Part shown: positions 18,816-27,987 of the stretch, in pieces
Layout of the letters: each line of letters starts with the position of its first letter
Numbering within the stretch: the first letter of the stretch is position 1
DNA from: Gammaproteobacteria bacterium HGW-Gammaproteobacteria-2
Lineage (GTDB): Bacteria > Pseudomonadota > Gammaproteobacteria > Xanthomonadales > Xanthomonadaceae
Assembly: GCA_002840015.1 (NCBI GenBank)
Contig: PGZE01000011.1
Location: forward strand, 1-64,000
Reading direction: 5' to 3'
Length of the DNA stretch: 64,000 bases
The notes under the pieces: model-generated
Seen by the model: the letters and a program-made list of their open reading frames with translations, nothing else
Databases searched by the model: none
What the model was told of the DNA's origin: nothing
Position numbers and translations under genes: made by a program

Positions 18816-19024
18816 CTCTCGCCAAGACGCCAAGAACGCCAAGGGAAGCAAAAGGATGAATGCAGACGAAATCGGCAGGCTGGTCGTGGATGTCGTGGCA
18901 TCAATCCATTGGCCGTGGCCCCGATCTCTGGAGACGGTTGATGAAATCGCTTGCGCATGAGCTTGCTTGCGTCTCCACCAAGGGGCTGATGGACCCCTTG
19001 GCGTTCTTGGCGTCTTGGCGAGAG
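18816..19024. repeat. Element bounded by perfect 30-base inverted repeats
   Basis: Bases 18816-18845 are the exact reverse complement of 18995-19024 (core CCAAGACGCCAAGAACGCC). The enclosed ~150 bases have no convincing ORF but hold a smaller GGAGAC/GTCTCC inversion. A 28-base copy of the same arm occurs at 61988-62015. This accounts for most of the 409-base gap between fabF and pabB; the rest shows nothing recognisable. Confidence 0.85.
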
Positions 19025-19075
19025 TTGGCCTTCGCTGCTTCCACGCTCGCTGAAGCGCCTTGATCGGGGGCGGGC

Positions 19076-20503
19076 ATGACCACGCTACACGTGCCATTGG
19101 AGTATGACCCGATGGCGGCGTCAAGCCATCCGCTTGCGCCCATTGCACTGCCGGCAGACACCGATCTGCTGGCGTTGCATCGTGCCTGGCCGCAGCGCTA
19201 TCCGATGTTGCTGGAAAGCGCAGCCAGCGGTGGCCGGCAGGCGTGCTGGGACATCCTGCATGTCCACGACGGTGACGGGATCATGCTTGATTATGAGCAT
19301 CGTTTGCGTACGCTTGGCGGCGAATCGCTCGAAGGTGGGTTTCTGGCAGCGCTCGACGCGCAATGGCGCGCGGCCGGGCCGATCCCGGCGCATGGCGAGT
19401 TGCCGTTTCAAGGCGGTTGGGCACTCTACCTGGGCTATGAACTGGCGGCGGAAGTGGAGCCGATATTGCGCTTGCCTCCGGCGTCCGGGCGCGCGCCCAT
19501 CGCTATGGCATTGCGTTGCCCGGCTGCTGTATTGCGTCATCGAGGCAACGGCGAAGTATTGGCAGTGGCAGAGCCGGGACGTGCCGACCTGTTGGCCAGG
19601 ATCGTTGTTGATGCGCAGGCGATTGCCGCACAAAACGTCGTGTTGCCTGTCGCACTGGAGGTGCCAGCATTGTACGAAGAACCAGCGCAACGCTTTGTTG
19701 ATGGCGTCGCGCGGGTACACGACTACCTGTGCGCTGGCGACGTGTTTCAGGTCAATCTGTCGCGCGGCTGGCAAGCGCAATTCAGCGCGCCGGTGGATGC
19801 TGCAGCCTTGTATGCAGCGCTGCGAACTGCCAATCCGGCACCGTTCGCCGGTTTGCTGGTTGGCACCGATTGGGCCGGCTCTGACTGGGCACTGATCAGC
19901 TCATCGCCCGAGCGGCTGGTGTCGGTGCGTGGCCGCATGGTACAGACCCGGCCCATCGCCGGAACGCGCCCACGAGTTGCCGGTGATGATGATGCCGCGA
20001 AAGTGCGTGAGTTGATCGGTCACCCGAAAGAACGGGCCGAGCATGTCATGCTGATCGATCTGGAGCGCAACGACCTCGGACGGGTGTGTACGCCGGGCAG
20101 CGTGCGGGTGGATGAAATCATGGCGATCGAGAGCTATCCGCATGTGCATCACATCGTATCCAACGTCAACGGCACATTGCGCGCCGGGGTCAGCCCGGGC
20201 GAGGTGATTCGCGCGGTGTTTCCCGGAGGCACCATTACCGGCTGCCCGAAGGTGCGCTGCATGCAGATTATCGCCGAGCTCGAAGGCGAAGGGCGTGGTG
20301 CGTACACGGGGGCCATGGGTTATCTCGACCGCAGTGGCGACATGGATCTGAATATTCTGATTCGCAGTGCCTGGCTGAGCGGCAACCGCTTGCGGTTTCG
20401 TGCCGGTGCCGGGCTGGTCGTGGATTCCGACGCCGAGGCCGAGTTGGGCGAAACGCGGGCCAAGGCGCGCGGCCTGTTGCGTGCATGGGGCCTCGACGGA
20501 TGA
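19076..20503 (+). CDS. pabB: Aminodeoxychorismate synthase component I (chorismate-binding)
   Basis: 475 residues. Anthranilate synthase I/PabB fold: N-terminal beta domain (with LLESA at about 44), then the chorismate-binding core (LISSSPERLVSVRGRMVQTR, HVMLIDLERNDLGRV, FPGGTITGCPKVRCM, GAYTGAMGYL). It is called PabB because it is fused by a 4-base overlap to pabC. However, the active-site motif reads PIAGT, as in TrpE, not the PIKGT of classical PabB, so its reaction specificity should be treated as inferred from context. Confidence 0.85.
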   Translation: MTTLHVPLEYDPMAASSHPLAPIALPADTDLLALHRAWPQRYPMLLESAASGGRQACWDILHVHDGDGIMLDYEHRLRTLGGESLEGGFLAALDAQWRAAGPIPAHGELPFQGGWALYLGYELAAEVEPILRLPPASGRAPIAMALRCPAAVLRHRGNGEVLAVAEPGRADLLARIVVDAQAIAAQNVVLPVALEVPALYEEPAQRFVDGVARVHDYLCAGDVFQVNLSRGWQAQFSAPVDAAALYAALRTANPAPFAGLLVGTDWAGSDWALISSSPERLVSVRGRMVQTRPIAGTRPRVAGDDDAAKVRELIGHPKERAEHVMLIDLERNDLGRVCTPGSVRVDEIMAIESYPHVHHIVSNVNGTLRAGVSPGEVIRAVFPGGTITGCPKVRCMQIIAELEGEGRGAYTGAMGYLDRSGDMDLNILIRSAWLSGNRLRFRAGAGLVVDSDAEAELGETRAKARGLLRAWGLDG

Positions 20504-21324
20504 GCGTGATGATTGCACTGGCTGGGGACGCTCGTATAGGCACCGATGATCGCGGCTTGAACTATGGCGAGGGCGTGTTTGAGACCTTGCGCATCCACGC
20601 TGGCAAGCCGCTGTGGTGGGGCGCGCACTGGCAGCGGCTGGTGCGCGGCGCGGCGGTGCTTGGTATCGAAACGCCGCAAGCCGATGCCGTGCGCGCGGCT
20701 TGCGCACCATTGCTGGCGCAGCCGGGTGATGGCGTGCTCAAACTGCTATTGACCGGTGGTGCCGGTGGTCGCGGTTATGCTCCCCCCGTGCAGGCACAGC
20801 CGCAATTGTTGATTTCGCGCCATGCCCTGCCGCCATCGTGGCCCGTTGCCGGTGGACGCGTGCGTTGGTCGCAGTTGCGCCTGGGCATCCAGCCGGCGCT
20901 GGCCGGAATCAAGCATTGCAATCGATTGGAACAAATTCTTGCGCGTCGCGAATGCAACGACCCGGATATCCATGAATCGCTGTTGTGTGATGCGCTGGGT
21001 GCGCCGACCTGTGCGATTGCCGGCAATCTGTTTGTGCTGCGCAAAGGCGTGTGGCTGACACCGTTGATTGATCGCGCCGGTGTTGCCGGTATCTGCCGGC
21101 AATGGCTGCTGAGCCAGGGCATCGCACGTGAGCAACGTCTGGAAATTGCCGATGTCGAGCAGGCCGATGCGATTTTCCTGTGCAACGCGGTGCGCGGTAT
21201 CCTGCCGGTGCGCGCCCTGGGTGCGCAGCAGATTGCAATACCGCCTGAACTGCAAGCGCTGACGCAGCGTCTGGCGCAGGCCGAACCCGCGTTTGCGCGT
21301 ACCGGGGATAGTGAAAATGGCTAA
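20500..21324 (+). CDS. pabC: Aminodeoxychorismate lyase
   Basis: 274 residues; ATG overlaps the pabB TGA. Fold-type IV PLP enzyme releasing p-aminobenzoate for folate. Seen: DRGLNYGEGVFETLRI, the PLP lysine in LAGIKHCNRLEQILARRE, and FLCNAVRGILPV. Its stop overlaps the mltG start by 8 bases, giving a tight pabB-pabC-mltG-tmk-holB unit. Confidence 0.93.
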   Translation: MSVMIALAGDARIGTDDRGLNYGEGVFETLRIHAGKPLWWGAHWQRLVRGAAVLGIETPQADAVRAACAPLLAQPGDGVLKLLLTGGAGGRGYAPPVQAQPQLLISRHALPPSWPVAGGRVRWSQLRLGIQPALAGIKHCNRLEQILARRECNDPDIHESLLCDALGAPTCAIAGNLFVLRKGVWLTPLIDRAGVAGICRQWLLSQGIAREQRLEIADVEQADAIFLCNAVRGILPVRALGAQQIAIPPELQALTQRLAQAEPAFARTGDSENG

Positions 21325-22363
21325 AGCAAAAAACAAGTCACGCGGTATGGCCTGGCGCATTGTGTTGTTACTGCTGGTGTTGGGTCTAGCGGCGTCAGCG
21401 GTAGTGGTCAGTGAGCTGTGGCGGCAATATCAGGTGTTCAAGGATCAGCCGCTGGCGGCGACGCAAAACGAGCGCGTGCTGGAGGTAAAGCCGGGCGACA
21501 GCTTCATCAGTGTGTTGCGGCGTATGCGCGCAATCGGCATTGATGAAGGGCATGACTGGCAATGGCGTGTGCTTGCTTTCGAGCTCAAGGTGCTGGAGCG
21601 GTTGCAAGTGGGGGAGTACACCGTTGGCTATGGCATCAGCCCGCACCAGTTGTTGCGAAAGCTCGAACAAGGCCATGTTATCCAGTACCGCTTCACCTTG
21701 GTGGAGGGTTGGTCGATGCGGGATTTACGTGCAGCGTTGGCCAATCAGGATGCCTTGGGGCAAACCCTGGCCGACATGGATGATGCCGCGCTGATGGTGG
21801 CGCTGGATCGACCAGGTGTGCATGTCGAAGGACGTTTCCTGCCCGAGACCTATCACTACACGCGTGGCGTGCGCGACATCGATCTGCTCAAGCGCGCGGC
21901 GCTGGCGATGGATACCGCGCTGAGCGCAGCCTGGGCTGAACGCGACGATGACCTGCCGTTGCAATCGCCTGAGCAGGCGCTGGTGCTGGCCTCCATCGTC
22001 GAAAAGGAAACCGGCCGTGCCAGCGAGCGCGCGCAGATTGCCGGCGTATTCATCCGCCGCTTGCGCATGGGCATGCGTTTGCAGACTGATCCGACGGTGA
22101 TCTACGGGCTGGGGGACGGGTTTGACGGCAACTTGCGCCGCCGCGATCTGCAAACCGATACGCCGTACAACACCTACACACGGGCAGGATTGCCGCCTAC
22201 GCCGATTGCCATGCCAGGCCGTGATGCATTGCTTGCCGCAGTGCATCCCGAGCCTGGAAAGAGCCTGTACTTCGTCGCACGTGGCGATGGCAGCCATTAT
22301 TTTTCCGCCACCCTGAGCGAGCACAACCGCGCAGTGGCGAAATACCAGTTGGGGCGACAATGA
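21317..22363 (+). CDS. mltG: Endolytic murein transglycosylase MltG
   Basis: 348 residues. Basic N-terminus and one membrane helix (about 14-35) anchor a periplasmic domain. A LysM-like region (YTVGYGISPHQLLRKLEQG) precedes the YceG catalytic core containing EQALVLASIVEKETG with the catalytic Glu, and DPTVIYGLG. It cleaves nascent peptidoglycan and sets glycan length. ATG 21317 overlaps pabC. Confidence 0.95.
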   Translation: MAKAKNKSRGMAWRIVLLLLVLGLAASAVVVSELWRQYQVFKDQPLAATQNERVLEVKPGDSFISVLRRMRAIGIDEGHDWQWRVLAFELKVLERLQVGEYTVGYGISPHQLLRKLEQGHVIQYRFTLVEGWSMRDLRAALANQDALGQTLADMDDAALMVALDRPGVHVEGRFLPETYHYTRGVRDIDLLKRAALAMDTALSAAWAERDDDLPLQSPEQALVLASIVEKETGRASERAQIAGVFIRRLRMGMRLQTDPTVIYGLGDGFDGNLRRRDLQTDTPYNTYTRAGLPPTPIAMPGRDALLAAVHPEPGKSLYFVARGDGSHYFSATLSEHNRAVAKYQLGRQ

Positions 22364-22989
22364 GCGGAAAACTGATCACCATCGAAGGCGGCGAAGGCGC
22401 TGGCAAATCCACCGTCATTGCCACCATTGTTGCGGTGCTGGAGCAGCGCGGGTTGCGCGTGCAGACCGCACGCGAGCCCGGTGGCACCGTGCTGGGCGAG
22501 GCGGTGCGTGAGTTGGTGCTGGGTCCGGCGCATCACGGCATGAGCGCCGAGGCCGAACTGTTGCTGATGTTTGCCTCGCGTGCCCAGCTCGTGCGTGAGC
22601 GGGTGTTGCCGGCGCTGGCTGCGGGCGAATGGGTGGTGTCGGACCGATTTACCGATGCCAGTTTTGCCTACCAGGGAGGTGGCCGCGGTATCGATGGTGG
22701 GTGCATCGCCGAACTGGAGCGCTGGGCAGTGGGCATCAAGCCGGATATCACCTTCTTGCTGGACGTCTGTGTTGACGTCGGCCTGGAGCGCGCACGTGGC
22801 CGTGGTGGTGAGCTTGATCGCATCGAAAGCGAAGCGTCGAGTTTCTTTGAACGTGTGCGTACCCGCTATCGCCAACGCGCGGCCGCCGAGCCCGAGCGCT
22901 TCCGCGTGATCGATGCCGGCGCGCCAGTCAAACAGGTCGTAACGGAAGTACAGCACGCTTTGCATGCGTGGTTGGACGCTTCGGCATGA
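22360..22989 (+). CDS. tmk: Thymidylate kinase
   Basis: 209 residues; ATG overlaps the mltG TGA. P-loop GGEGAGKST at 8-16, DR motif in VVSDRFTDASFAYQGGGRGID, lid region ARGRGGELDRIE. Phosphorylates dTMP to dTDP. Overlaps holB by 4 bases, the usual tmk-holB pairing. Confidence 0.97.
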   Translation: MSGKLITIEGGEGAGKSTVIATIVAVLEQRGLRVQTAREPGGTVLGEAVRELVLGPAHHGMSAEAELLLMFASRAQLVRERVLPALAAGEWVVSDRFTDASFAYQGGGRGIDGGCIAELERWAVGIKPDITFLLDVCVDVGLERARGRGGELDRIESEASSFFERVRTRYRQRAAAEPERFRVIDAGAPVKQVVTEVQHALHAWLDASA

Positions 22990-24038
22990 GCAAGCTACCC
23001 GTTTGGCAAGCACAGCCACTGCAACGTGCGTTGAGCGCCCTGGCTGAAGGGCAACTCGGCCATGCCACTCTGATCACCGGCCCGGAACAACTCGGGCAGT
23101 CGGCACTGGCGCGGGCGTTGGCACAGCGGCTTTTATGCACTAGCGCGCAGGGCGATGCGCCAGCTTGCGGTACGTGCCGCGCCTGCTTGCGTACGTGTGT
23201 TAGCGAGCAGCGCCCGTCGTGCAGCAATGCCAAGGCCAGTGAGCCTGCCTGCGGTCAATGCCGGGCTTGCGTTGACGCACGCGCCAGCCGCCATCCCGAC
23301 CTGCGTATCGTTAGCTTGGAGATCAACGAAAAAACCGACAAGCTGCGCACCGAGATTGCCGTCGAGCAAATACGCAAACTCTCGGAGTGGCTGGCATTGA
23401 CGTCGCAGCAGGGTGGTGCGCAGGTAGTCATCATTGAAGCGGCTGACTTGCTCAATCGCAATGCCGCCAATGCCTTGCTCAAGACCCTGGAAGAACCGGC
23501 GCCAGGTCGTTATCTGTTTCTCGCCACCGCACGGCCGCAACGCCTTCCTGCGACCATTCGCAGTCGCTGTCAGCACATTGCCATGCGCCTGCCGGATCAT
23601 GACGCAGCACTGGACTGGTTGCTGGCGCAGGGCCACAGCAGCGAGCGGGCAGCGGCGGCACTGTCAGCGGCGCGCGGCAATCCTGGCGTTGCCGATCATT
23701 GGTTGCGCGATGGCACCATGGAAACCCGCAAGGCGGTGCATAGCGAATTGCTGCGCATCTCCAAGGGCGCGATGGGGCCGTTGGAACTGGCGGCGCTCTG
23801 GGCCAAGGATGAGCAGTTGCCCCTGCGTCTGGTTTTGGCGGCTGACTTTGCAGCGCTGCTCAGTGCCCGGCTTGCCACTGGCGATGCCATCGCGATGCCG
23901 AAGGCGGACCCGCAACGCCTCGGCCAATGGTTTGCTCAGGCCAATGCCTGTCGTGAATTGCTCAGCACCACCGTGCGCAGCGATCTGGCGCTGGTGCCGC
24001 TGTTGATCGCCTGGCGCGAGGTGTTTGCGCAGAGTTGA
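22986..24038 (+). CDS. holB: DNA polymerase III delta-prime subunit, with duplicated Cys motif
   Basis: 350 residues; clamp-loader subunit. The degenerate nucleotide loop (TGPEQLGQSA) is normal for delta-prime. The zinc module is not: residues 61-67 (CGTCRAC) and 89-95 (CGQCRAC) repeat with a 28-residue period, and Cys71 and Cys79 lie between, giving eight cysteines instead of about four. The HPD motif, the NALLKTLEEP sensor region and the C-terminal collar are intact. Start ATG 22986 overlaps tmk. Confidence 0.93.
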   Translation: MSKLPVWQAQPLQRALSALAEGQLGHATLITGPEQLGQSALARALAQRLLCTSAQGDAPACGTCRACLRTCVSEQRPSCSNAKASEPACGQCRACVDARASRHPDLRIVSLEINEKTDKLRTEIAVEQIRKLSEWLALTSQQGGAQVVIIEAADLLNRNAANALLKTLEEPAPGRYLFLATARPQRLPATIRSRCQHIAMRLPDHDAALDWLLAQGHSSERAAAALSAARGNPGVADHWLRDGTMETRKAVHSELLRISKGAMGPLELAALWAKDEQLPLRLVLAADFAALLSARLATGDAIAMPKADPQRLGQWFAQANACRELLSTTVRSDLALVPLLIAWREVFAQS

Positions 24039-24039
24039 T

Positions 24040-24103
24040 CGGGACCTCGGGACCTCGGGACTCGGGACCTCGGGACTCGGGACCTCGGGACCTCGGGACT
24101 CGG
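24040..24103. repeat. Short tandem repeat of 7- and 8-base units
   Basis: Eight head-to-tail units, CGGGACCT (8) and CGGGACT (7), in the order 8-8-7-8-7-8-8-7, beginning two bases after the holB stop. Non-coding; a candidate variable-number locus. Confidence 0.9.
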
Positions 24104-24168
24104 TCGCTCACAGGGTGAGCCTACAAAAAAACGGTGTGTTGCCCCTGTGGAGCCCAACCTGTGGGCGA
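24104..24168. repeat. Inverted pair of dispersed REP-like repeats
   Basis: 24104-24125 (TCGCTCACAGGGTGAGCC type) and 24145-24168 (AGCCCAACCTGTGGGCGA type) are opposite-facing copies of the repeat family that recurs near 26431, 26680, 43680, 57890, 58080 and 59185. Nothing else is recognised up to 24283. Confidence 0.75.
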
Positions 24169-24283
24169 GCGTTTCGCACACGGTGATGCGGTATGGAGCG
24201 GTAAAGCCGATGAGTAGCACAGGGATGTGCGAGTTCGGCGCCGGCCTGCGGTTGCCCAGATGCGCAGCCGAACACGCGCTTGC

Positions 24284-25132
24284 TTACCTCGCCGCCGGCG
24301 TGCTGTCTGCCTGTTGCTCGCGAAGCAAAAGTTGCTCGGCCAGTTCGCGGTCGGCCACGCTGTCCACATCCACGGCGGCGCGGGCAATGGCTAATTGCAC
24401 AAAGAGCACCTTGCAGCCCGCCTTGCGCGAGAGCAAGGCAAAGGCGTCGGCGCTGCGCAAGCGACCGAGTTGGTAACGCAATAGCGTGAACAGTCCGAGA
24501 TGGCGGGCGATTTTCCACGGCCGTTTGCGCAGCGATTCCACGTGCCGCCAGAACAGCAGCGCCTTGAGTCCGCGCTCGCTGCGTACGCAGAACAGGTTGC
24601 TGCCGCAGTAGCCGCCGTCGCTGAAGCGCAGCACTGTGCGCTTGCTCTCCGGAAATGCCGCGCGGACGCAGTCGTAGGGCACCAGCCCGACCACGAAGTC
24701 GGCATCCTGTGCCAGCGCCCGTTCGCAAAATGCATCGATGATGGCGCCGGTGAGCAGGGCGTGATCGGCGGTGGTAACCAGCGCCGGGTAACTGCCCTGT
24801 TGCTCAAGCGCGGCGACCGCACTGGCAGCCGGGCCGCTGGCAGGTGCCAGCCAGCGGATATCGCCGGGCGCCAGCAATGCTTGCAGGTGCGTGCTGTCCG
24901 CCACGATGGACTGCAACGGGCCGCACAGCACGCCGTTTGCGGTGAAGGTGCTGGCGCGCAGGGCAGCGAATACCCGGGCGATGGCGGTTTGCCCGGCGAC
25001 ATCGACCAGCACCCCGGCTGCCACGCCCATTGCCCGCGCCAGCGGGCTTCCGCCCGGGCGCTCGCCGGCCAGTATGACGAAATCGAGTTTTGCATCCGGT
25101 AGATCAGCGTCAGGCGGCGGCACGCTCGGCAT
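24284..25132 (-). CDS. MobA-like nucleotidyltransferase family protein
   Basis: 282 residues. ATG at 25132 overlaps the TGA of the upstream GNAT gene. N-terminal NTP-transferase signature (FVILAGERPGGSPLARAMG), ALVTTADHALLTG as the likely metal-binding acidic motif, and GGYCGSNLFCVRSERG. The basic C-terminal half (FWRHVESLRKRPWKIARHLG) suggests membrane or lipid contact. The substrate is unknown; sugar-phosphate, molybdopterin or polar-lipid head-group transfer are all possible. Translationally coupled to the GNAT protein. Confidence 0.75.
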   Translation of the reverse strand: MPSVPPPDADLPDAKLDFVILAGERPGGSPLARAMGVAAGVLVDVAGQTAIARVFAALRASTFTANGVLCGPLQSIVADSTHLQALLAPGDIRWLAPASGPAASAVAALEQQGSYPALVTTADHALLTGAIIDAFCERALAQDADFVVGLVPYDCVRAAFPESKRTVLRFSDGGYCGSNLFCVRSERGLKALLFWRHVESLRKRPWKIARHLGLFTLLRYQLGRLRSADAFALLSRKAGCKVLFVQLAIARAAVDVDSVADRELAEQLLLREQQADSTPAAR

Positions 25133-26271
25133 CACTGTAGCGCCTTGTCGAACACCCGGTAGCGTTTGGTGACGTAGCCGCCCAGGCTCTCGATGATGTT
25201 GCGCATGCCTTGATTGTCTTCCAGTATCCAGGACATTTCGGCACGTTTGACGCCCATGCGCAGCGCTGCCGGCAGGCCAGCTTTGATTACGGCATAAGCG
25301 AGCGTCGGGCCGAGCCGGGTGTGATGGAAGCGCTTGCGCACCCCCATCAGCGATACCCGCACCGAACGCGGGAAGCGCACTTTCAACCGCCATAGCAGCC
25401 TGGCCCAGCCAAACGGCAACAGTTTGCCCGCCAGATCAGCAATTGCCTCATTGATGTTGGGCATGAACGCCATGAACGCTACCGGCTCGCCGTCGATCTC
25501 GGCAATCTGGATGAAGTCGGCGGGGATCAGTGGCAACAATTCTTTGCCGATCGCGGCGAACTCGGCCTGAGTGAATGGCACGAAGCTCCAGTTTTCCGAC
25601 CATGCATCGTTGAACAGATCGCGCAGCACTTCCAGGTCGGCCGCTTTGCGTTTGCGGTTGAACGGGCGAACGTGGATCTGCTGCGCAAAACGGGTCAGCA
25701 GGTTTTCCAGGCTGGTAGGCGTTTTGAACGGCAGCATCACCTCGTACGCCAGCATATCCTTCGCGCCGACATAACCCAGATCCAGCAAACGGCGTTCGTA
25801 GTAGCGCGTGGCGTGACCCATCATCAGATAGGGTGGGGTGTCAAAGCCCTCGACCAGCAAGCCGGTTTCCTGATTGATGTTCAGGCTGAACGGCCCGCGC
25901 ACACGGGTTATGCCCTGATCGCGCAGCCAGGCCTCAGCGGTGGCGAACAGGGCGTTGAATACGCTCGGATCGTCAGGCGCTTCAAGAAAACCGAAGAAAC
26001 CGGTTTGATCGGCATACCGATCCAGGTGCAGTTGATCGACTTGCGCACTGATCCGACCAATGGGCTTGCCATCGCGGTAGGCAACCCAGAGCTGCCACTG
26101 CGCGTGCGCGGACAGCGGCTGCGTGCGCGCCAGCGCTTCGCGCCGTTCAAAACGTAGCGGCGGCACCCAGTTGGGGTCGTTGCGATAGATCAAAAAGGGC
26201 ACTTCGATGAAATCATCGAGGCCACGGCGGTCGCTGACCGCAAGGATTTGCAAAGGGAGTGGGCTAATCAT
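25132..26271 (-). CDS. GNAT-superfamily N-acyltransferase-like protein
   Basis: 379 residues. N-terminal segment with the conserved FIEVPFLIYRNDPNWVPPL motif of a widespread GNAT-like family. A central region follows (GPFSLNINQETGLLVEGFDTPPYLMM), then a C-terminal acetyltransferase-like half (MSWILEDNQGMRNIIESLGGYVTKRYRVF). No signal peptide. The partner substrate is unknown. The overlapping downstream nucleotidyltransferase implies a shared pathway. Confidence 0.75.
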   Translation of the reverse strand: MISPLPLQILAVSDRRGLDDFIEVPFLIYRNDPNWVPPLRFERREALARTQPLSAHAQWQLWVAYRDGKPIGRISAQVDQLHLDRYADQTGFFGFLEAPDDPSVFNALFATAEAWLRDQGITRVRGPFSLNINQETGLLVEGFDTPPYLMMGHATRYYERRLLDLGYVGAKDMLAYEVMLPFKTPTSLENLLTRFAQQIHVRPFNRKRKAADLEVLRDLFNDAWSENWSFVPFTQAEFAAIGKELLPLIPADFIQIAEIDGEPVAFMAFMPNINEAIADLAGKLLPFGWARLLWRLKVRFPRSVRVSLMGVRKRFHHTRLGPTLAYAVIKAGLPAALRMGVKRAEMSWILEDNQGMRNIIESLGGYVTKRYRVFDKALQ

Positions 26272-26943
26272 GGCGCAAAGTTTGCCAGAAAAGCCGGGGC
26301 TCGGGATTCAGCTGCTTCGCGACAGCGGCCGCTGCGCGGCCTATGCCGTCGAGCACTGTGCGCTTAAGCGGGCTTCACCCCGACGCTTCACCGCTGTGCG
26401 GTTCACTCGGCCTGCCTGCCGGCAGGCAGGTCGCTCACAGGGTGATCTCCACAAACAAGCGGTGTATTGCCCCTTTAGGAGTCCAGGGCGCCCCGAGTCG
26501 GTGCGCTTATTCGCGCATCAAACATGGGGCGAGCTGATGCGCTGTGGCGGAAATGGGGGTATGAAAGCAACGAGCGCTGGGCCAAGGCCGTGTTTGCATT
26601 GGTGCGTGCTGCCCGCGAAGGAGTGCCGAAAGCAGCATGAAGCGCAAAAGCAAAATCAAAGACTTGGCGCATGTTTGGTGAGAGCCCACCCTGTGGGCGA
26701 CCGTTATTGCAATGGTGCAGTGTGATGAAACGAAAATCCGCACTGTAGCGCATGGTGACGGCATGGATGCCGGACGATTGCATGGATGCAGGCAGTACTC
26801 GCCAACGATGTACGAAAGATACTTGGCTATATCCTCTGTTGCAGCTTGTTCGGAGCATCCCTGATGCGATGAGAGTCGCGCAGTGCCAGCGCAATGCCCT
26901 CATCACAAGTCATACTTGTGCCCTCCAACGCCTATTTCAGACC
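26272..26943. other. 672-base gene-poor region with dispersed repeats upstream of ruvB
   Basis: Contains a perfect 20-base palindrome at 26411-26430 (CCTGCCTGCCGGCAGGCAGG) abutting a REP-like copy at 26431-26455, and a second copy in the other orientation at 26680-26702. Open frames here have no recognisable protein features. ruvC and ruvA, which usually precede ruvB, are not here. Confidence 0.7.
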
Positions 26944-27987
26944 ATGACCGATCGCCTTGTATCGCCCGATGAATCGCCGGAGGAAGTCCGTATCGAGGCT
27001 TCCATCCGACCGCGCTCGCTCGATGAATACCTCGGCCAGCAGCCGGTGCGCGAGCAGATGAAGATTTACATCGAGGCGGCCAAGCGCCGCGGTGAGGCGA
27101 TGGATCATGTGCTGATCTTCGGCCCGCCCGGCCTTGGCAAAACCACGCTGTCCAACGTGATTGCCAATGAGCTTGGGGTCAGCCTGCGTACCACGTCGGG
27201 GCCGGTGATCGAGCGCCCCGGCGATCTGGCGGCGTTGCTGACCAACCTCAAGGCCAACGATGTGCTGTTCATCGATGAGATTCATCGCCTGTCGCCGGTG
27301 GTCGAGGAAATCCTGTATCCGGCGATGGAGGATTACCAGATCGACATCATGATCGGTGAAGGCCCGGCGGCGCGTTCGATCAAGCTCGATCTGCCGCCGT
27401 TCACCCTGATCGGCGCCACCACCCGCGCCGGCCTGCTGACCAGCCCGCTGCGTGATCGTTTTGGCATCGTGCAGCGGCTGGAGTTTTACTCGCCGGAAGA
27501 ATTGAGCGCGATCGTGCGCCGCTCGGCGCGGATCATGGGTATCACTTGCGAGGACGATGGCGCGGTCGAAATCGCGCGGCGTTCGCGTGGCACCCCGCGT
27601 ATCGCCAATCGCCTGTTGCGGCGCGCCCGCGATTACGCCCAGGTGCGTGCCGAAGGCATCATCACGCTGGCGGTTGCACATGCGGCGATGGCGATGGTGA
27701 AGGTGGATGCCGAAGGCTTCGATGATCTGGATCGCCGCCTGCTGCGCACCATGATCGACAACTTCGAGGGCGGGCCGGTGGGCGTGGAGTCGCTGGCGGC
27801 GGCGCTGAGCGAGGATCGCGGCACCATCGAGGATGTGCTCGAACCCTACCTGATCCAGCAGGGCTACCTGATGCGCACGGCGCGCGGTCGCATGCTCACC
27901 CGCAAGGCCTGGCTGCACCTCGGGCTGAAGCCGCCGCAGCGGCCGCTCGACCCGGATCTTTTTGCCGGTGAGGACGCAGCAACATGA
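26944..27987 (+). CDS. ruvB: Holliday junction branch migration helicase RuvB
   Basis: 347 residues from ATG 26944; upstream in-frame starts are non-conserved. AAA+ ATPase with Walker [10 protein letters not shown], Walker B FIDEIHRL, sensor 1 GATTRAG, the arginine finger region TSPLRDRFG, and the C-terminal winged helix (GRMLTRKAW). Acts with RuvA and RuvC in recombination, but neither is adjacent. Overlaps ybgC by 4 bases. Confidence 0.97.
   Translation: MTDRLVSPDESPEEVRIEASIRPRSLDEYLGQQPVREQMKIYIEAAKRRGEAMDHVLIFGPPGLGKTTLSNVIANELGVSLRTTSGPVIERPGDLAALLTNLKANDVLFIDEIHRLSPVVEEILYPAMEDYQIDIMIGEGPAARSIKLDLPPFTLIGATTRAGLLTSPLRDRFGIVQRLEFYSPEELSAIVRRSARIMGITCEDDGAVEIARRSRGTPRIANRLLRRARDYAQVRAEGIITLAVAHAAMAMVKVDAEGFDDLDRRLLRTMIDNFEGGPVGVESLAAALSEDRGTIEDVLEPYLIQQGYLMRTARGRMLTRKAWLHLGLKPPQRPLDPDLFAGEDAAT

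Noticed and set aside
24040-24103. Possible CRISPR-like array
   Set aside because: Units are 7-8 bases with no spacers and no cas genes nearby; it is a simple tandem repeat.
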